In this document: one piece after another, positions 38,943 through 47,501 of the stretch
Layout: the number at the start of each line of letters is the position of its first letter
How positions within the stretch are numbered: the stretch's first letter is position 1
Origin: Treponema sp.
Lineage (GTDB): Bacteria; Spirochaetota; Spirochaetia; Treponematales; Breznakiellaceae
Assembly (NCBI GenBank): GCA_031286205.1
Contig: JAITUR010000091.1
Location: forward strand, 35,888 to 99,887
DNA length: 64,000 nucleotides
Direction: 5' to 3'
Program-made: the position numbers and the translations under genes
Notes under the pieces: model-generated
What the model was told of the DNA's origin: nothing
What the model saw: only the letters and a program-made list of their open reading frames with translations
Databases searched by the model: none

Positions 38943-40136
38943 TTAAACTCTCGTTAATTCAGCAACTATATCTCTTATCTTAACCATGTTCTCTTCACCA
39001 CTTAATTTTTTTGCATATTTATCTGCATTCATCTTATATTCCATTATTTTTTCAGGTGTCATTTGCTTTATACTGGAAGCTAGAGATTTGGGTGTGAATC
39101 TTTCAGAAGCAATACCCAAATTATATTGCTCTACCATTTTTTTCATTTCTATAGAAGGACCAATAGCAATAGCCAGTCTTGCTTGTATAAATTCAAATAG
39201 TTTATTTGGAAGACAATGTTTATGATTATAATGTTCCGGTAAAATTAAATACACTCCAATATCATAACTATTAAGAGTATTTATTATTTCAGAAAAGGGT
39301 ACGGGTTCAATAAATTTAATGTTTATATATTTTTTTGACAATTTTACCAAATAATCATAATATTTAGGATTGGATTTTACTAACATAAAAGTTAACTCAT
39401 ATTTTTCAGGATCAAGATATTTCATCATTTTTATCATTAAATCAAGCTTTCTCTCTTTAATTGCACCGCCATGATGAATAAGGCGAATTTTGTCTTCTGC
39501 TAAATTAAGCGGTTTTGAGATATTATTATAATCTGCCGCATTGGTAATAACCCTGACAGAACCGGCAGGGTATTTGAAAAACTTTTCATATTCTCTTGCA
39601 ATTCCATCGCAAACAGTGGACATTATAGATATATCATTTTTACATTTTTTTAATACCCATAAAACTATTGGTCGTATAAATAGTTTCCATTTAAAAGAAG
39701 AGCTTAATTGATTTGGAAAGTATTCATGTGCATCAAAGTGTATTTTACATTCCCATTTATGTTTCTTTTTTAATTCGGAAGACAAATATAACCCATTCAA
39801 GTCGTGGGCAATAATAATATCAGGTTTTATTATATTTTGAGATAGCATATATTCTAATCCTAGATCGTTAAATAAAATATTTAATATATTAATATTTAAC
39901 AATATCTTTAATCTATTTAAATATTTATTTAATTTTCTAAATATCTTAAAAACTATATGTTTATTATATTTTTTTTTGAAAGAAGAAATAGTGCTATAAT
40001 GAGTAATATTGTTGTAATTAGAAGGAGTACTTCCAATAGTAAATATTTGATAATCATTAGATAATGCCTGTATTTGTCTTATAACTCTTGGTTCTTTGTG
40101 TAGCGGCATATATGTTACTATTAATACTGTTTTCAT
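38943..40136 (-). CDS. GT4-like glycosyltransferase
   Basis: A 397-residue GT-B glycosyltransferase starting VLIVTYMPLHKEPRVIRQIQALS. IIAHDLNGLYLSSELKKK and HFDAHEYFPNQ are acceptor-side segments, RVITNAADYNNI leads into the donor domain at IRLIHHGGAIKERKLDLMIKMM, and HKHCLPNKLFEFIQARLAIAI is the donor motif (PNKLFEF). It lies between the two WbpG copies with tight junctions on both sides. A decayed copy of its 3' end occurs after the second WbpG at 41340-41470. Confidence 0.88.
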   Translation of the reverse strand: MKTVLIVTYMPLHKEPRVIRQIQALSNDYQIFTIGSTPSNYNNITHYSTISSFKKKYNKHIVFKIFRKLNKYLNRLKILLNINILNILFNDLGLEYMLSQNIIKPDIIIAHDLNGLYLSSELKKKHKWECKIHFDAHEYFPNQLSSSFKWKLFIRPIVLWVLKKCKNDISIMSTVCDGIAREYEKFFKYPAGSVRVITNAADYNNISKPLNLAEDKIRLIHHGGAIKERKLDLMIKMMKYLDPEKYELTFMLVKSNPKYYDYLVKLSKKYINIKFIEPVPFSEIINTLNSYDIGVYLILPEHYNHKHCLPNKLFEFIQARLAIAIGPSIEMKKMVEQYNLGIASERFTPKSLASSIKQMTPEKIMEYKMNADKYAKKLSGEENMVKIRDIVAELTRV

Positions 40137-41320
40137 AATAATATGTTTTTTCTAGAACTGGAAATAAATATAGGTTTTATATTTTTGTATATATTTCTTG
40201 TGATTTTTAATAATCTCAATTTTATATTTTTACTATCATTAGGATAATCATTAATAGACTTGATTGGTAAGGACATTATGTGTTCAAATTCATCTATAGA
40301 AATTTCAAATTTTTGACATAAAATATTAATATCTTCTTGAATGCTTTTTTCATTAGGATATATGGGCACTGATAGTTGACGGATTGCTTCCTCTCTTGAT
40401 AATTGACCAGCAGCAATTAAACTGGAGAGGTGTGCTTTTCGTTTATCAAATCCAAATTTTACAGGTAATATATATTCCTGAAATATTCGTGTATATGTTG
40501 ATTCTCCATGTTTGCGGCCATAGTCCTTCCAGTCTAATTCATTAGTTATAATTTGTTTTGCTTTTTCTTTATCATAAAAAACATAGTCAAGGGTACTTAC
40601 AAGTTTTGTATTGTAAAATCGGTAGTTAAAGAATAGTTCAAAGGTAGTAAGAATATGGAATGAGATTTTTTTTAATTTTCCAAATAATTTATGAAGCGAT
40701 TTAATATATATTTCATCAAAATAACCCTGCGCCCATGCTCCCGGAAGAATATTTTCGGATGCTTGATTATATCCGGCCAAAATATATTTTATTTTATATT
40801 TTTTTGCCGTATTCCAGAGTGCAGAAAAAATTGCATTATCACTAGGAATTTCCGAATCAGGAGTAGATGCTTTAAGAAACGCTAGCTGTAAATCTTTAAA
40901 TTCTTCCCAATTAAGAACGACTCTTTTTTCATCAAACCCTAATATTTTACAAATATTACTTATATTATGTTCAGCCTCCTTTGAATTCCAATTATTATCC
41001 ATATGTACCGCAATAGGGCGCAATCCCCATTGTTTTACTAGATATGCCAAATAAGTGGAATCAACCCCGCCACTTAAACCTATAACGCAATCATACTTTT
41101 TGCCCTCGCCGGCTTTTTTAACTTTTTGTATAAGTTCATTTAATGCTTTTTCCTTTTCTGCTGGCGGTAAGCCATAAGGCGGCTGCTTCAGACGCTCTAT
41201 TGCATTTGTACAGTGATTGCAATAGCCATTTTCATCGAAAGCAATATCGGGATCGGTTGTATCCATAACGCAACGGGTACAAATTTGATTAGGTTTAGTA
41301 TTAATAGTATTCATTTTCAT
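40133..41320 (-). CDS. N-acetyl sugar amidotransferase (WbpG/PseA-like), copy 2
   Basis: A 395-residue paralogue of the protein at 37807-38940, nearly identical over the first 200 residues (the same CTRCVMDTTDP zinc element, SGGVDSTYLAYL loop, and WEEFKDLQLAFLKASTPDSE). It differs more toward the C-terminus, which has a longer basic tail. The pair arose by tandem duplication together with the downstream glycosyltransferase. Two copies may serve two different amino sugars, or one may be redundant. Confidence 0.9.
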   Translation of the reverse strand: MKMNTINTKPNQICTRCVMDTTDPDIAFDENGYCNHCTNAIERLKQPPYGLPPAEKEKALNELIQKVKKAGEGKKYDCVIGLSGGVDSTYLAYLVKQWGLRPIAVHMDNNWNSKEAEHNISNICKILGFDEKRVVLNWEEFKDLQLAFLKASTPDSEIPSDNAIFSALWNTAKKYKIKYILAGYNQASENILPGAWAQGYFDEIYIKSLHKLFGKLKKISFHILTTFELFFNYRFYNTKLVSTLDYVFYDKEKAKQIITNELDWKDYGRKHGESTYTRIFQEYILPVKFGFDKRKAHLSSLIAAGQLSREEAIRQLSVPIYPNEKSIQEDINILCQKFEISIDEFEHIMSLPIKSINDYPNDSKNIKLRLLKITRNIYKNIKPIFISSSRKNILL

Positions 41321-41339
41321 ATATTAATCTCCTGTTAAC

Positions 41340-41470
41340 TCAATAATTTATTTATCTTAATTATATTTATATTCCATTGTTTTTTCAAGCGTCATTTGCA
41401 ATATACTGCTAACTAGAGATTTGGCTTTAAATCTTTTGCAGCAACACTAAAATTGGATTTTCCCACATAT
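41340..41470 (-). pseudogene. decayed 3' end of a duplicated glycosyltransferase
   Basis: About 90 bases here align with the 3' end of the glycosyltransferase at 38943-40136 (around 39030-39125). The minus-strand reading matches the KSLASSIKQMTPEKIMEYK region but with a one-base deletion and stops. Its order relative to WbpG copy 2 repeats the order of the intact WbpG and glycosyltransferase pair, so it is the remnant of a tandem duplication. Confidence 0.7.
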
Positions 41471-41519
41471 TTTTAATCTCTAATTGGATACGATAGATTC
41501 GTTTATTATATCTCAATAT

Positions 41520-41870
41520 TCACAACGGGAAGAAAAATATATTATGCTGACCTGATGTTGCTTCCAAAATTGATATTCGTTTAAATTGATTGCCAATTAA
41601 TATTTTCGATTCGTATCTTAATTCCTGGACAATAAAGTTATATAATTCTTTTCCCGAGTAACCAGCTTTTTTGTTTAATTCTGGATTAATTTCACAAAAA
41701 ATAATAGGTCTGAATCTTTTTATTCCATTTATACCACCTTTTAATGCGTATAATTCATTTCCTTCTATATCTATTTTTAATATATCCATTTTTGAAATAT
41801 TATTTTTTTCAATAAACTTATCTAGCGTAATAGTTTTTACCTTGTTAGCTAAAATAGTCCCATTAAACAT
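41520..41870 (-). CDS. FkbM-family methyltransferase, C-terminal part after in-frame stop
   Basis: 116 codons in the same frame as the FkbM N-terminal gene, starting with the ATG immediately after its TAA stop at 41871-41873. SKMDILKIDIEGNELYALKGG (about 26-46) is the FkbM core strand, and IIFCEINPELNKKAGYSG follows. Without the N-terminal SAM-binding half it cannot act alone. Possibilities are a nonsense mutation, stop readthrough, or separate translation of two halves; the first is most likely. Confidence 0.7.
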   Translation of the reverse strand: MFNGTILANKVKTITLDKFIEKNNISKMDILKIDIEGNELYALKGGINGIKRFRPIIFCEINPELNKKAGYSGKELYNFIVQELRYESKILIGNQFKRISILEATSGQHNIFFFPL

Positions 41871-42392
41871 TTAGTTTGAACCATTATTTACCGTTCCCAA
41901 CGATTTATCTTCCGAAAATATAGATACTTCTTTATCATCTTTATCGTCAACAGCATTAAAATGCAAGTGTATGTTTTTTATTTCATTATCTGTTATAGTT
42001 TTCTTGAATTTATCATGGGTGGTTTCTGTAGCTTCAAAAGCAAAAACATATTTCGCCTTATGAAATACGTTAAGAGAATAAACGCCGATATTTGATCCAA
42101 CATCAAAAAACACACCATCATATGGTAACAATTCAGTAAGTTTGTAAACAGTTTCTTTTTCGTACATTCCTTCATGAAAAATATGCTTTTGTATCCAATC
42201 GTTAATATTCAGATCTATTTTAACATGGGCGGGTTCTAGCCATCCCGTTATTGTACATTGAGGGTCAATTACAAATTTATAAAAATTGACAGGATATCCC
42301 CCCCCCCCATTCATTACAGATGACTTTTCCTTAATTTTTTTATAGACAGATAGTATTCCATATGGAATAAATGCCTTTACAATTTTTAGCAT
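41871..42392 (-). CDS. FkbM-family methyltransferase, N-terminal part with poly-G tract
   Basis: 173 codons. FFDVGSNIGVYSLNVF (about 94-109) is the SAM-binding glycine motif, and YVFAFEATETTHDKFKKTI the following acidic motif. The frame ends at a TAA directly before the in-frame continuation at 41870, so the FkbM protein is split. Codons 29-32 are encoded by 11 consecutive G residues (C at 42298-42308 on the plus strand). Length changes of this tract would shift the frame, a classic phase-variation design. FkbM enzymes O-methylate sugars. Currently the tract is in frame. Confidence 0.78.
   Translation of the reverse strand: MLKIVKAFIPYGILSVYKKIKEKSSVMNGGGGYPVNFYKFVIDPQCTITGWLEPAHVKIDLNINDWIQKHIFHEGMYEKETVYKLTELLPYDGVFFDVGSNIGVYSLNVFHKAKYVFAFEATETTHDKFKKTITDNEIKNIHLHFNAVDDKDDKEVSIFSEDKSLGTVNNGSN
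42298..42308 (-). repeat. 11-base poly-G contingency tract
   Basis: Eleven identical bases inside a coding region near the start of a surface-glycan methyltransferase. The tract is by far the longest G/C run I noticed in a low-GC window. Such runs mutate by slipped-strand mispairing. Confidence 0.85.
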
Positions 42393-42438
42393 AAAATACC
42401 CCTGACAGATAATTTAAATTGTAAGAATAAAAGATGAA

Positions 42439-42873
42439 TCATACATATCCATCATACAAATTCCTTACATCATTTATAGTTAATACAGAACCTAAACCTT
42501 GTATATTAGTGATTATTCCTTGCAATTCATTTTGTTTAGTTAAAAAACATGGTAAAAATAAATAATATCTATTATTTCCTATCTTAAAATTTAATCCCAA
42601 CCCAGTATCACAGATTACATGAGTAGCTGCTTCTAAATTTGGAGTCGTTCTAATAATGAAGTTGTTATTTCCGCATTTATTTAATATTTTCTCAAGCTTC
42701 TCTTTTGCAGATTTTAATGAATATTCACCACTCTCCATTGCTTTTCTTGTTTCATTCGTCGAAAAGTAGTGAACAAAATAAGAAGCGGTTTCTCTTTCTG
42801 TATTTAACCATCGTAATAATTCATCATAGAAAGTTTGCTCAACATTATTCCCAATTCTTGGACCAAGAACCAA
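42439..42873 (-). pseudogene. unknown gene fragment (truncated 5' end)
   Basis: 145 codons from a TTG with no convincing ribosome site. Homology-like sequence (QTFYDELLRWLNTERETASYF) continues a few codons upstream of any start and is then interrupted by a stop, so the 5' end is lost at the junction with a glycosyltransferase fragment at about 42880. I do not recognise the domain; it is a mixed alpha/beta sequence without signal peptide or membrane segment. Confidence 0.45.
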
Positions 42874-43082
42874 ACAAGAAGTGTTTTGAGAAAGTATAAT
42901 TCTATAAGTTTAAAATTTCTTTTTAGTAATCTTCTTCGCAAACTGGCAAAAACAACATTAAAAGCCAGAACAGTTATATTAACTCCTTCTTTATGCAAGG
43001 CCTGTGCCTGTTCTTTATAAAATATACCGCTTAGTGGATTTTCGTCACTTGGATAACTAGAGGGTATTATTAAAATATTCAT
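42804..43082 (-). pseudogene. N-terminal fragment of a GT4 glycosyltransferase
   Basis: From the ATG at 43082 the product starts MNILIIPSSYPSDENPLSG and continues through an IFYKEQAQALHKEGVNITVLA helix and strand, the usual N-terminus of GT4 enzymes. After about 60 residues the similarity ends and the sequence runs into the unknown fragment at 42439-42873 in another frame. It is a chimeric remnant of deletion or recombination. Confidence 0.65.
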
Positions 43083-43122
43083 TGCTACTGGCAAGTCCTT
43101 AAATCGAAAAAGTGTTATATTT

Positions 43123-44115
43123 TTATTCTGATTTACTAAGAATATTTAAAGAAACAACAAAATCTGCTACGCTGGCCGAGAATATTTCAGCGCCTTCTTG
43201 TTTTAGATGGTTAGAATCATAAAAAAGGTCGTCAGAAAAATCAAAAATATCATTAAAATTGTAATAGTCGCCATATTGTTTTATTTTATTATCGAATTCA
43301 ATATTTATGGTATCTGCAACAGGTGTACAAACTAGGATATAATTTATATTTCGGTTTTTAAAATTAGAAATTATTTTATTAAAGGCGTCCCATTGATATT
43401 GCCGGTATTTTTCTTCCTGTTCTTTTTTTGATTCATCTGCTTGTATTTTATATTCATTATAAGAACGCTCTGTGTTTATTTCAACATATCCACCGGATAT
43501 GTATGTATCATCCCCCAAATGTATTTGCTGGGAAAAACTTGAATTTAAATTTAAAATATCTCGTATGCTTCCATATATTAATGTGTTGTATACTTTAAGA
43601 TGATTTATTTTCATAGCCATTTTTAAAGAAAATCTATCGTTTTTATCATTAGATATAATATCTATAGCCGATTCCACTCCATCCGAAGTAAATGGTCCTG
43701 AAGAAATTGCGTAAATTATTAATTTTGGATTTAGTTTATTTAAGTAACGGTTTAAAAGTAACTGCGTTTGAATTGGAGTTTGCGAAGATGAACCTAAGTT
43801 AAATGTATAAAAACCATATTTCTCAAAAACTCTGACATCAAACCCTCTGTATGCATGAGATGAACCCAGAAATAAAATATCCACATCTTTATAACCTTTT
43901 ACCTCTTGTAATCTGGAATGTAAATGCCCGGCACTGCCTAAATTATAAGTCAAATTAGGTAATGTTATGCCGGGAATAGATCCAAAAACAAAAAGATAGA
44001 TCGGATAAATAAGGACAGTTAAAAAGGCAAAGAGAAAAATCAATATAATAAAACGCCTCATGAATAAATCCTTAAAATTGAAAATAAATAAAAGGGGTTC
44101 CTTCTGTTTTAGCAA
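43123..44115 (-). CDS. SGNH/DltD-like acyltransferase partner
   Basis: 330 residues with one N-terminal membrane helix (IILIFLFAFLTVLIYPIYLF, about 22-41) and an extracytoplasmic SGNH-hydrolase-like domain. ILFLGSSHAYRGFD is the block I serine region, and DLFYDSNHLKQEGAEIF near the C-terminus carries the catalytic D-x-x-H. Together with the upstream MBOAT protein (44-base overlap) it matches AlgI/AlgX- or DltB/DltD-type pairs that O-acylate surface polymers. An in-frame ATG at about 44061 would give a more usual N-terminus. Confidence 0.8.
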   Translation of the reverse strand: MLKQKEPLLFIFNFKDLFMRRFIILIFLFAFLTVLIYPIYLFVFGSIPGITLPNLTYNLGSAGHLHSRLQEVKGYKDVDILFLGSSHAYRGFDVRVFEKYGFYTFNLGSSSQTPIQTQLLLNRYLNKLNPKLIIYAISSGPFTSDGVESAIDIISNDKNDRFSLKMAMKINHLKVYNTLIYGSIRDILNLNSSFSQQIHLGDDTYISGGYVEINTERSYNEYKIQADESKKEQEEKYRQYQWDAFNKIISNFKNRNINYILVCTPVADTINIEFDNKIKQYGDYYNFNDIFDFSDDLFYDSNHLKQEGAEIFSASVADFVVSLNILSKSE

Positions 44116-45523
44116 ATGTAATAATAAGAAATACTATAAATAAATATATTGACCACCGAAACGGCTTTTTCCAATTTAATGCAAGCTTTTCTAATCCAAA
44201 CCGGGAATTTCTCTCAGTCCATTCCACAATTATCATAGCTGAAATAAAAATGATAATAACCAGTGCCGATTTTTTATTGTACAATGATGCCAAAGAAAAT
44301 AAACTTTTATTTGCCATTCCTCTAAAATATTCAACAGCATGAAGAATACTCTCTGATCTGAAAAACACCCATCCGGTAAGTACCAATAGGAATGTCGCGC
44401 CAATCTGGAAAATTTCCTTTATATTGGGAAATATTCTTCCAATGGCTACGGTATCCGTGTATTTTCTGTTTTTACCCAGCAAAATTAAAGGCATAAATAA
44501 AATTGAATGGAGTACACCCCAAGCAATAAATGTCCAGTTCGCACCATGCCAAAAACCGCTGATTAAGAAAATAATAAATGTATTGCGAACAACTTTTGCT
44601 TTTGAAACATGGCTGCCGCCCATAGGTATATAAATATAATCGCGGAACCATGTGGTAAGCGATATATGCCAACGCCGCCAAAATTCCGCTATATCGCGCG
44701 AAAAATACGGATACTTAAAGTTGCGCATCAGATTAAAGCCCAATAATTTTCCTGTGCCTGTTGCGATGTCTGAATAACCGGAAAAGTCGCCGTAAATTTG
44801 AAATGCAAAGAAAACAACGCCCAGAAATAAGGTGAAGCCGGTTTGATTTTGATAATTTTTAAAAACATAGTCTACATAAACAGCGCAGCTATCGGCAACT
44901 ATTATTTTTTTGAATAATCCCCAAAGAATTTGCCTCATACCTTCAACAGCTTTTTCGTAATTAAAGGTACGCTTTACATGAAATTGCGGAAGTAAGTTAG
45001 CTGCTCTCTCGATAGGTCCTGCAACCAACTGTGGAAAAAATGATACAAATGCTGCAAAAGAAATAAAATCTTTTGTTGGTTCCAGCTTCATTTTATATAC
45101 ATCTATTGTATAACTCATTGTCTGGAAGGTATAAAAACTAATTCCTACAGGCAATATGATTCTTAGCGACCAAACATTAGGACTAATTCCAAAAAAGGTA
45201 AAGGCAGCAACAAAGTTTTCAACAAAAAAGTTGTAGTATTTAAAAAAACCTAAAATGCCAATATTTACTACAATGCTGACAAGAAGCCATATTTTCCGTT
45301 TTTGTTTATTAGAAGTATTTTTAATCTTCCAAGCCACAAAATAATCTTGCAGGGTACTAATGAAGATAAGACTCAAAAACCTCCAGTCCCACCATCCGTA
45401 AAAAAAATAACTGCTAATAACTATGAGAAAATTTTGAAGTTTGAGATTTTTAGATGTACAGAACCAGTATAGAAAGAAAACTACTGGAAGGAATATTGCA
45501 AATTCAAGGGAGTTAAATAACAT
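44072..45523 (-). CDS. MBOAT O-acyltransferase (AlgI-like)
   Basis: A 483-residue multi-pass membrane protein. ISFYTFQTMSYTIDVYKMKLEPTKDFISFAAFVSFFPQLVAGPI, AEFWRRWHISLTTWFRDYIYIPMGG and GFWHGANWTFIAWGVLHS are the MBOAT/AlgI signatures; the last contains the catalytic histidine. It moves acyl groups across the membrane for O-acetylation of the glycan, with the SGNH protein downstream making the final transfer. It is of normal AlgI length. Confidence 0.95.
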   Translation of the reverse strand: MLFNSLEFAIFLPVVFFLYWFCTSKNLKLQNFLIVISSYFFYGWWDWRFLSLIFISTLQDYFVAWKIKNTSNKQKRKIWLLVSIVVNIGILGFFKYYNFFVENFVAAFTFFGISPNVWSLRIILPVGISFYTFQTMSYTIDVYKMKLEPTKDFISFAAFVSFFPQLVAGPIERAANLLPQFHVKRTFNYEKAVEGMRQILWGLFKKIIVADSCAVYVDYVFKNYQNQTGFTLFLGVVFFAFQIYGDFSGYSDIATGTGKLLGFNLMRNFKYPYFSRDIAEFWRRWHISLTTWFRDYIYIPMGGSHVSKAKVVRNTFIIFLISGFWHGANWTFIAWGVLHSILFMPLILLGKNRKYTDTVAIGRIFPNIKEIFQIGATFLLVLTGWVFFRSESILHAVEYFRGMANKSLFSLASLYNKKSALVIIIFISAMIIVEWTERNSRFGLEKLALNWKKPFRWSIYLFIVFLIITFAKTEGTPFIYFQF

Positions 45524-45574
45524 TTACATACATTCTTTTTTTTATTAGTATTTTACCGGCAATTTTTCCAAAAA

Positions 45575-46281
45575 TCATAAATACTTCTTGCAATATTCAT
45601 TAAGATTTTCAATAACAGTTTTCAAAAGAGGGGTAAACTCAAGAACTTTATCAAAAAAACGCACGATATTCTCTGTAATATATTCATGAGCAATTGAATT
45701 TCTTAAATCTTTTAAATTACGCAAATCTTTAGCATCTGCAATGCCGCGTTTTTCCGAATTATTTGCAGCATCAATAACAGTTCCTGTATCGATAAACTAG
45801 CATCTAAACTTCGTAAAACCTTGTTTATTAACATATCTGTAGTTCTGGTATATCTGGATGTCATTGCTTCATATTCCACAAAGTCTTCTTCAGAATAATT
45901 TTCTTTTAAACCTATTTTATTACAAATTTCCCAAGAATACAAAAGTCGTTTTAAACTTAAGTTGACAGAGTCAAGGTTTTCCTTAAGTAATTTTATTGAA
46001 CCTTTATCCATAAAGTAAAACATTGCCAGCTGGAAAATAGCTTCTTTCCCGTCTTTAGATGTTACAATGTCAATCTTCTGTTCGCCAATTCTGTCACAGA
46101 TATAACGCCTTACCTGTATTTCCTTCATTACATCTTTTCTGATACTTTCCGAAAGAACAGCAATATCTCCGCCTTTTTTATTGTCATCTACGCGGGAACC
46201 AAAAAGCCAAACGCGGGCATCCGGGTCAGTGCTTTTTACAGCTTCGATTATTGTATTTCTTTCATGTTCTGTTATGCGCAT
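45575..46281 (-). pseudogene. frameshifted MNT-HepT toxin-antitoxin fusion
   Basis: The open frame 46281-45712 begins with a minimal nucleotidyltransferase (WLFGSRVDDNKKGGDIAVL, with alanine in place of the second active-site aspartate) and continues in frame into a HepT-like domain (MDKGSIKLLKENLDSVNLSLKRL). Near 45790 the HepT sequence jumps frame: the lost part reads DTGTVIDAANNSEKRGIADA and then DLRNSIAHEYI to a stop at 45575. The HepT catalytic RxxxxHxY is in that out-of-frame part. A single-base indel explains it, so the toxin is inactive unless frameshifting occurs. Confidence 0.75.
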
Positions 46282-46284
46282 TAA

Positions 46285-47001
46285 TTAAATAATCTTTACA
46301 AAATCTTTTTCTATTTTTGTCTTAAAAACAGGAGAAACTGAGTTTAAATCAATTATATCTACTTTATATGGAAGTAATGAATTTTCAAATGAAGATGATA
46401 GTTGTAATTTAAAATTATCAGGCAAAACCTTCCCTTCATAATCAATTGCAATATCAACATCAGAAAAATTAACTGATTTTCCATTTACTCTTGAACCAAA
46501 AAGGTAAACCGAACAATTATTAATTTCGGGTATTTCTCTTAACAGCGAAATTATTAGTTTTTTATGATTTTCATCGATATGAATAAATATAGTTTGCTGG
46601 CTGGTTTTTTCTTTAATTTTTACCAACTGATAGTCAATATCCTCGATAAAAACGGGAATAATTAATATAATACTTTCTGAATTAAACTCATCATAATTAT
46701 GGCTTGTTAAATTCCGTAATTTTCTGTATTTATCCCATGTTTCAAGATCGTTTAACAGTAGACCGCGCTTACAGCCAAGACGGATTAGCTCATTAAAAAA
46801 CATTTCGGATACTTCTGCCTTGTTGGGCTCGGTTTCTGATAAAAAACGGCGTAAAAATTTATGCGACATTTCAAAAGCATATTCAAAACGCTGGATTACT
46901 GAATCTCTTACAAATGTATTTGCAGTATTTTTTTGAAACTCTACCCATGCTTCTTTAAGAGAAATTAATGCTTTTTCTAATGGTTCAACTATAATTTCCA
47001 T
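46285..47001 (-). CDS. fused HepT-like/MNT nucleotidyltransferase protein
   Basis: 238 residues. The N-terminal 130 residues match the nucleotidyltransferase substrate-binding (HI0074/HepT) fold with KYRKLRNLTSHNYDE containing RxxxxHxY. Residues 145-238 are a minimal nucleotidyltransferase with FGSRVNGKSVNFSDVDIAIDYEG, all active-site residues present. HepT and MntA are usually separate toxin and antitoxin; here both are one chain in the opposite order to the frameshifted neighbour. The perfect palindrome TACTGCCAGTA (47004-47014) lies three bases upstream of the ATG and could be its operator. Confidence 0.8.
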   Translation of the reverse strand: MEIIVEPLEKALISLKEAWVEFQKNTANTFVRDSVIQRFEYAFEMSHKFLRRFLSETEPNKAEVSEMFFNELIRLGCKRGLLLNDLETWDKYRKLRNLTSHNYDEFNSESIILIIPVFIEDIDYQLVKIKEKTSQQTIFIHIDENHKKLIISLLREIPEINNCSVYLFGSRVNGKSVNFSDVDIAIDYEGKVLPDNFKLQLSSSFENSLLPYKVDIIDLNSVSPVFKTKIEKDFVKII

Positions 47002-47030
47002 TTTACTGCCAGTATTTTTATTATAAATAT

Positions 47031-47255
47031 TTATATTCTGTTATGCGCAAGCTGCTTTCTTTCTACAAACAAATTTATATCATCTGCAATTGCTCTTCCG
47101 CCCAATGTATGCAAGGCATCATAATGTTTAATAATGTAGTCAAAAATATTGTATTTTGTAAATAATTGCATAAGAGCATCAGCATTAATATTTTCTAAAT
47201 ATTTGTATTCTTCTATTACATAAATTAAAAAATCATTTTTTATATTGGTTTTCAT
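47031..47255 (-). CDS. DUF3791-like small protein
   Basis: 74 residues. LIYVIEEYKYLENINADALMQLF followed by KYNIFDYIIKHYDALHTLGGRAIADDINLF matches the DUF3791 pattern found beside DUF3990 genes. It is the third gene of a three-gene set (171, 79 and 74 residues) with 3-base gaps. Likely an antitoxin-side partner of the DUF3990 protein; inferred from gene order. Confidence 0.65.
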   Translation of the reverse strand: MKTNIKNDFLIYVIEEYKYLENINADALMQLFTKYNIFDYIIKHYDALHTLGGRAIADDINLFVERKQLAHNRI

Positions 47256-47258
47256 AAA

Positions 47259-47498
47259 TTATGCTTCCGTAGGAAAAACTAATTTACCTGTAGTCAATTC
47301 AATGTCAAGTATTTCGTAAAGAGCAAGAGGGCTTAAATGCCATAATTTTGTTTTTTCTATTTCCAGCTTTTTATATAATCCGGAAATATATAACAGTTTA
47401 ACAGCTTCTATTACAGATACATTTCTTTTATCTATAATAACTTGAATAACCATAGGAATAAGCATTTGTAAGGTCGATTTAAATTCAATTTCTGTCAT
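47259..47498 (-). CDS. small partner protein in the DUF3990 module
   Basis: 79 residues, helical, with KSTLQMLIPMVIQVIIDKRNVSVIEAVKLLY and a C-terminal SPLALYEILDIELTTGK. No catalytic motif. It sits three bases after the DUF3990-like gene and three before the DUF3791-like gene, a position typical of an accessory or antitoxin component. Family not recognised with certainty. Confidence 0.55.
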   Translation of the reverse strand: MTEIEFKSTLQMLIPMVIQVIIDKRNVSVIEAVKLLYISGLYKKLEIEKTKLWHLSPLALYEILDIELTTGKLVFPTEA

Positions 47499-47501
47499 AA
47501 A

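Noticed and set aside
36374..47014. Shared TACTGGCAGT/CCAGTAGCAATG-like words at 36386, 36578-36618, 43080 and 47004 as one regulon operator
   Set aside because: The copies vary in orientation and sequence; except for the palindrome at 47004 they may be chance matches in AT-rich DNA.
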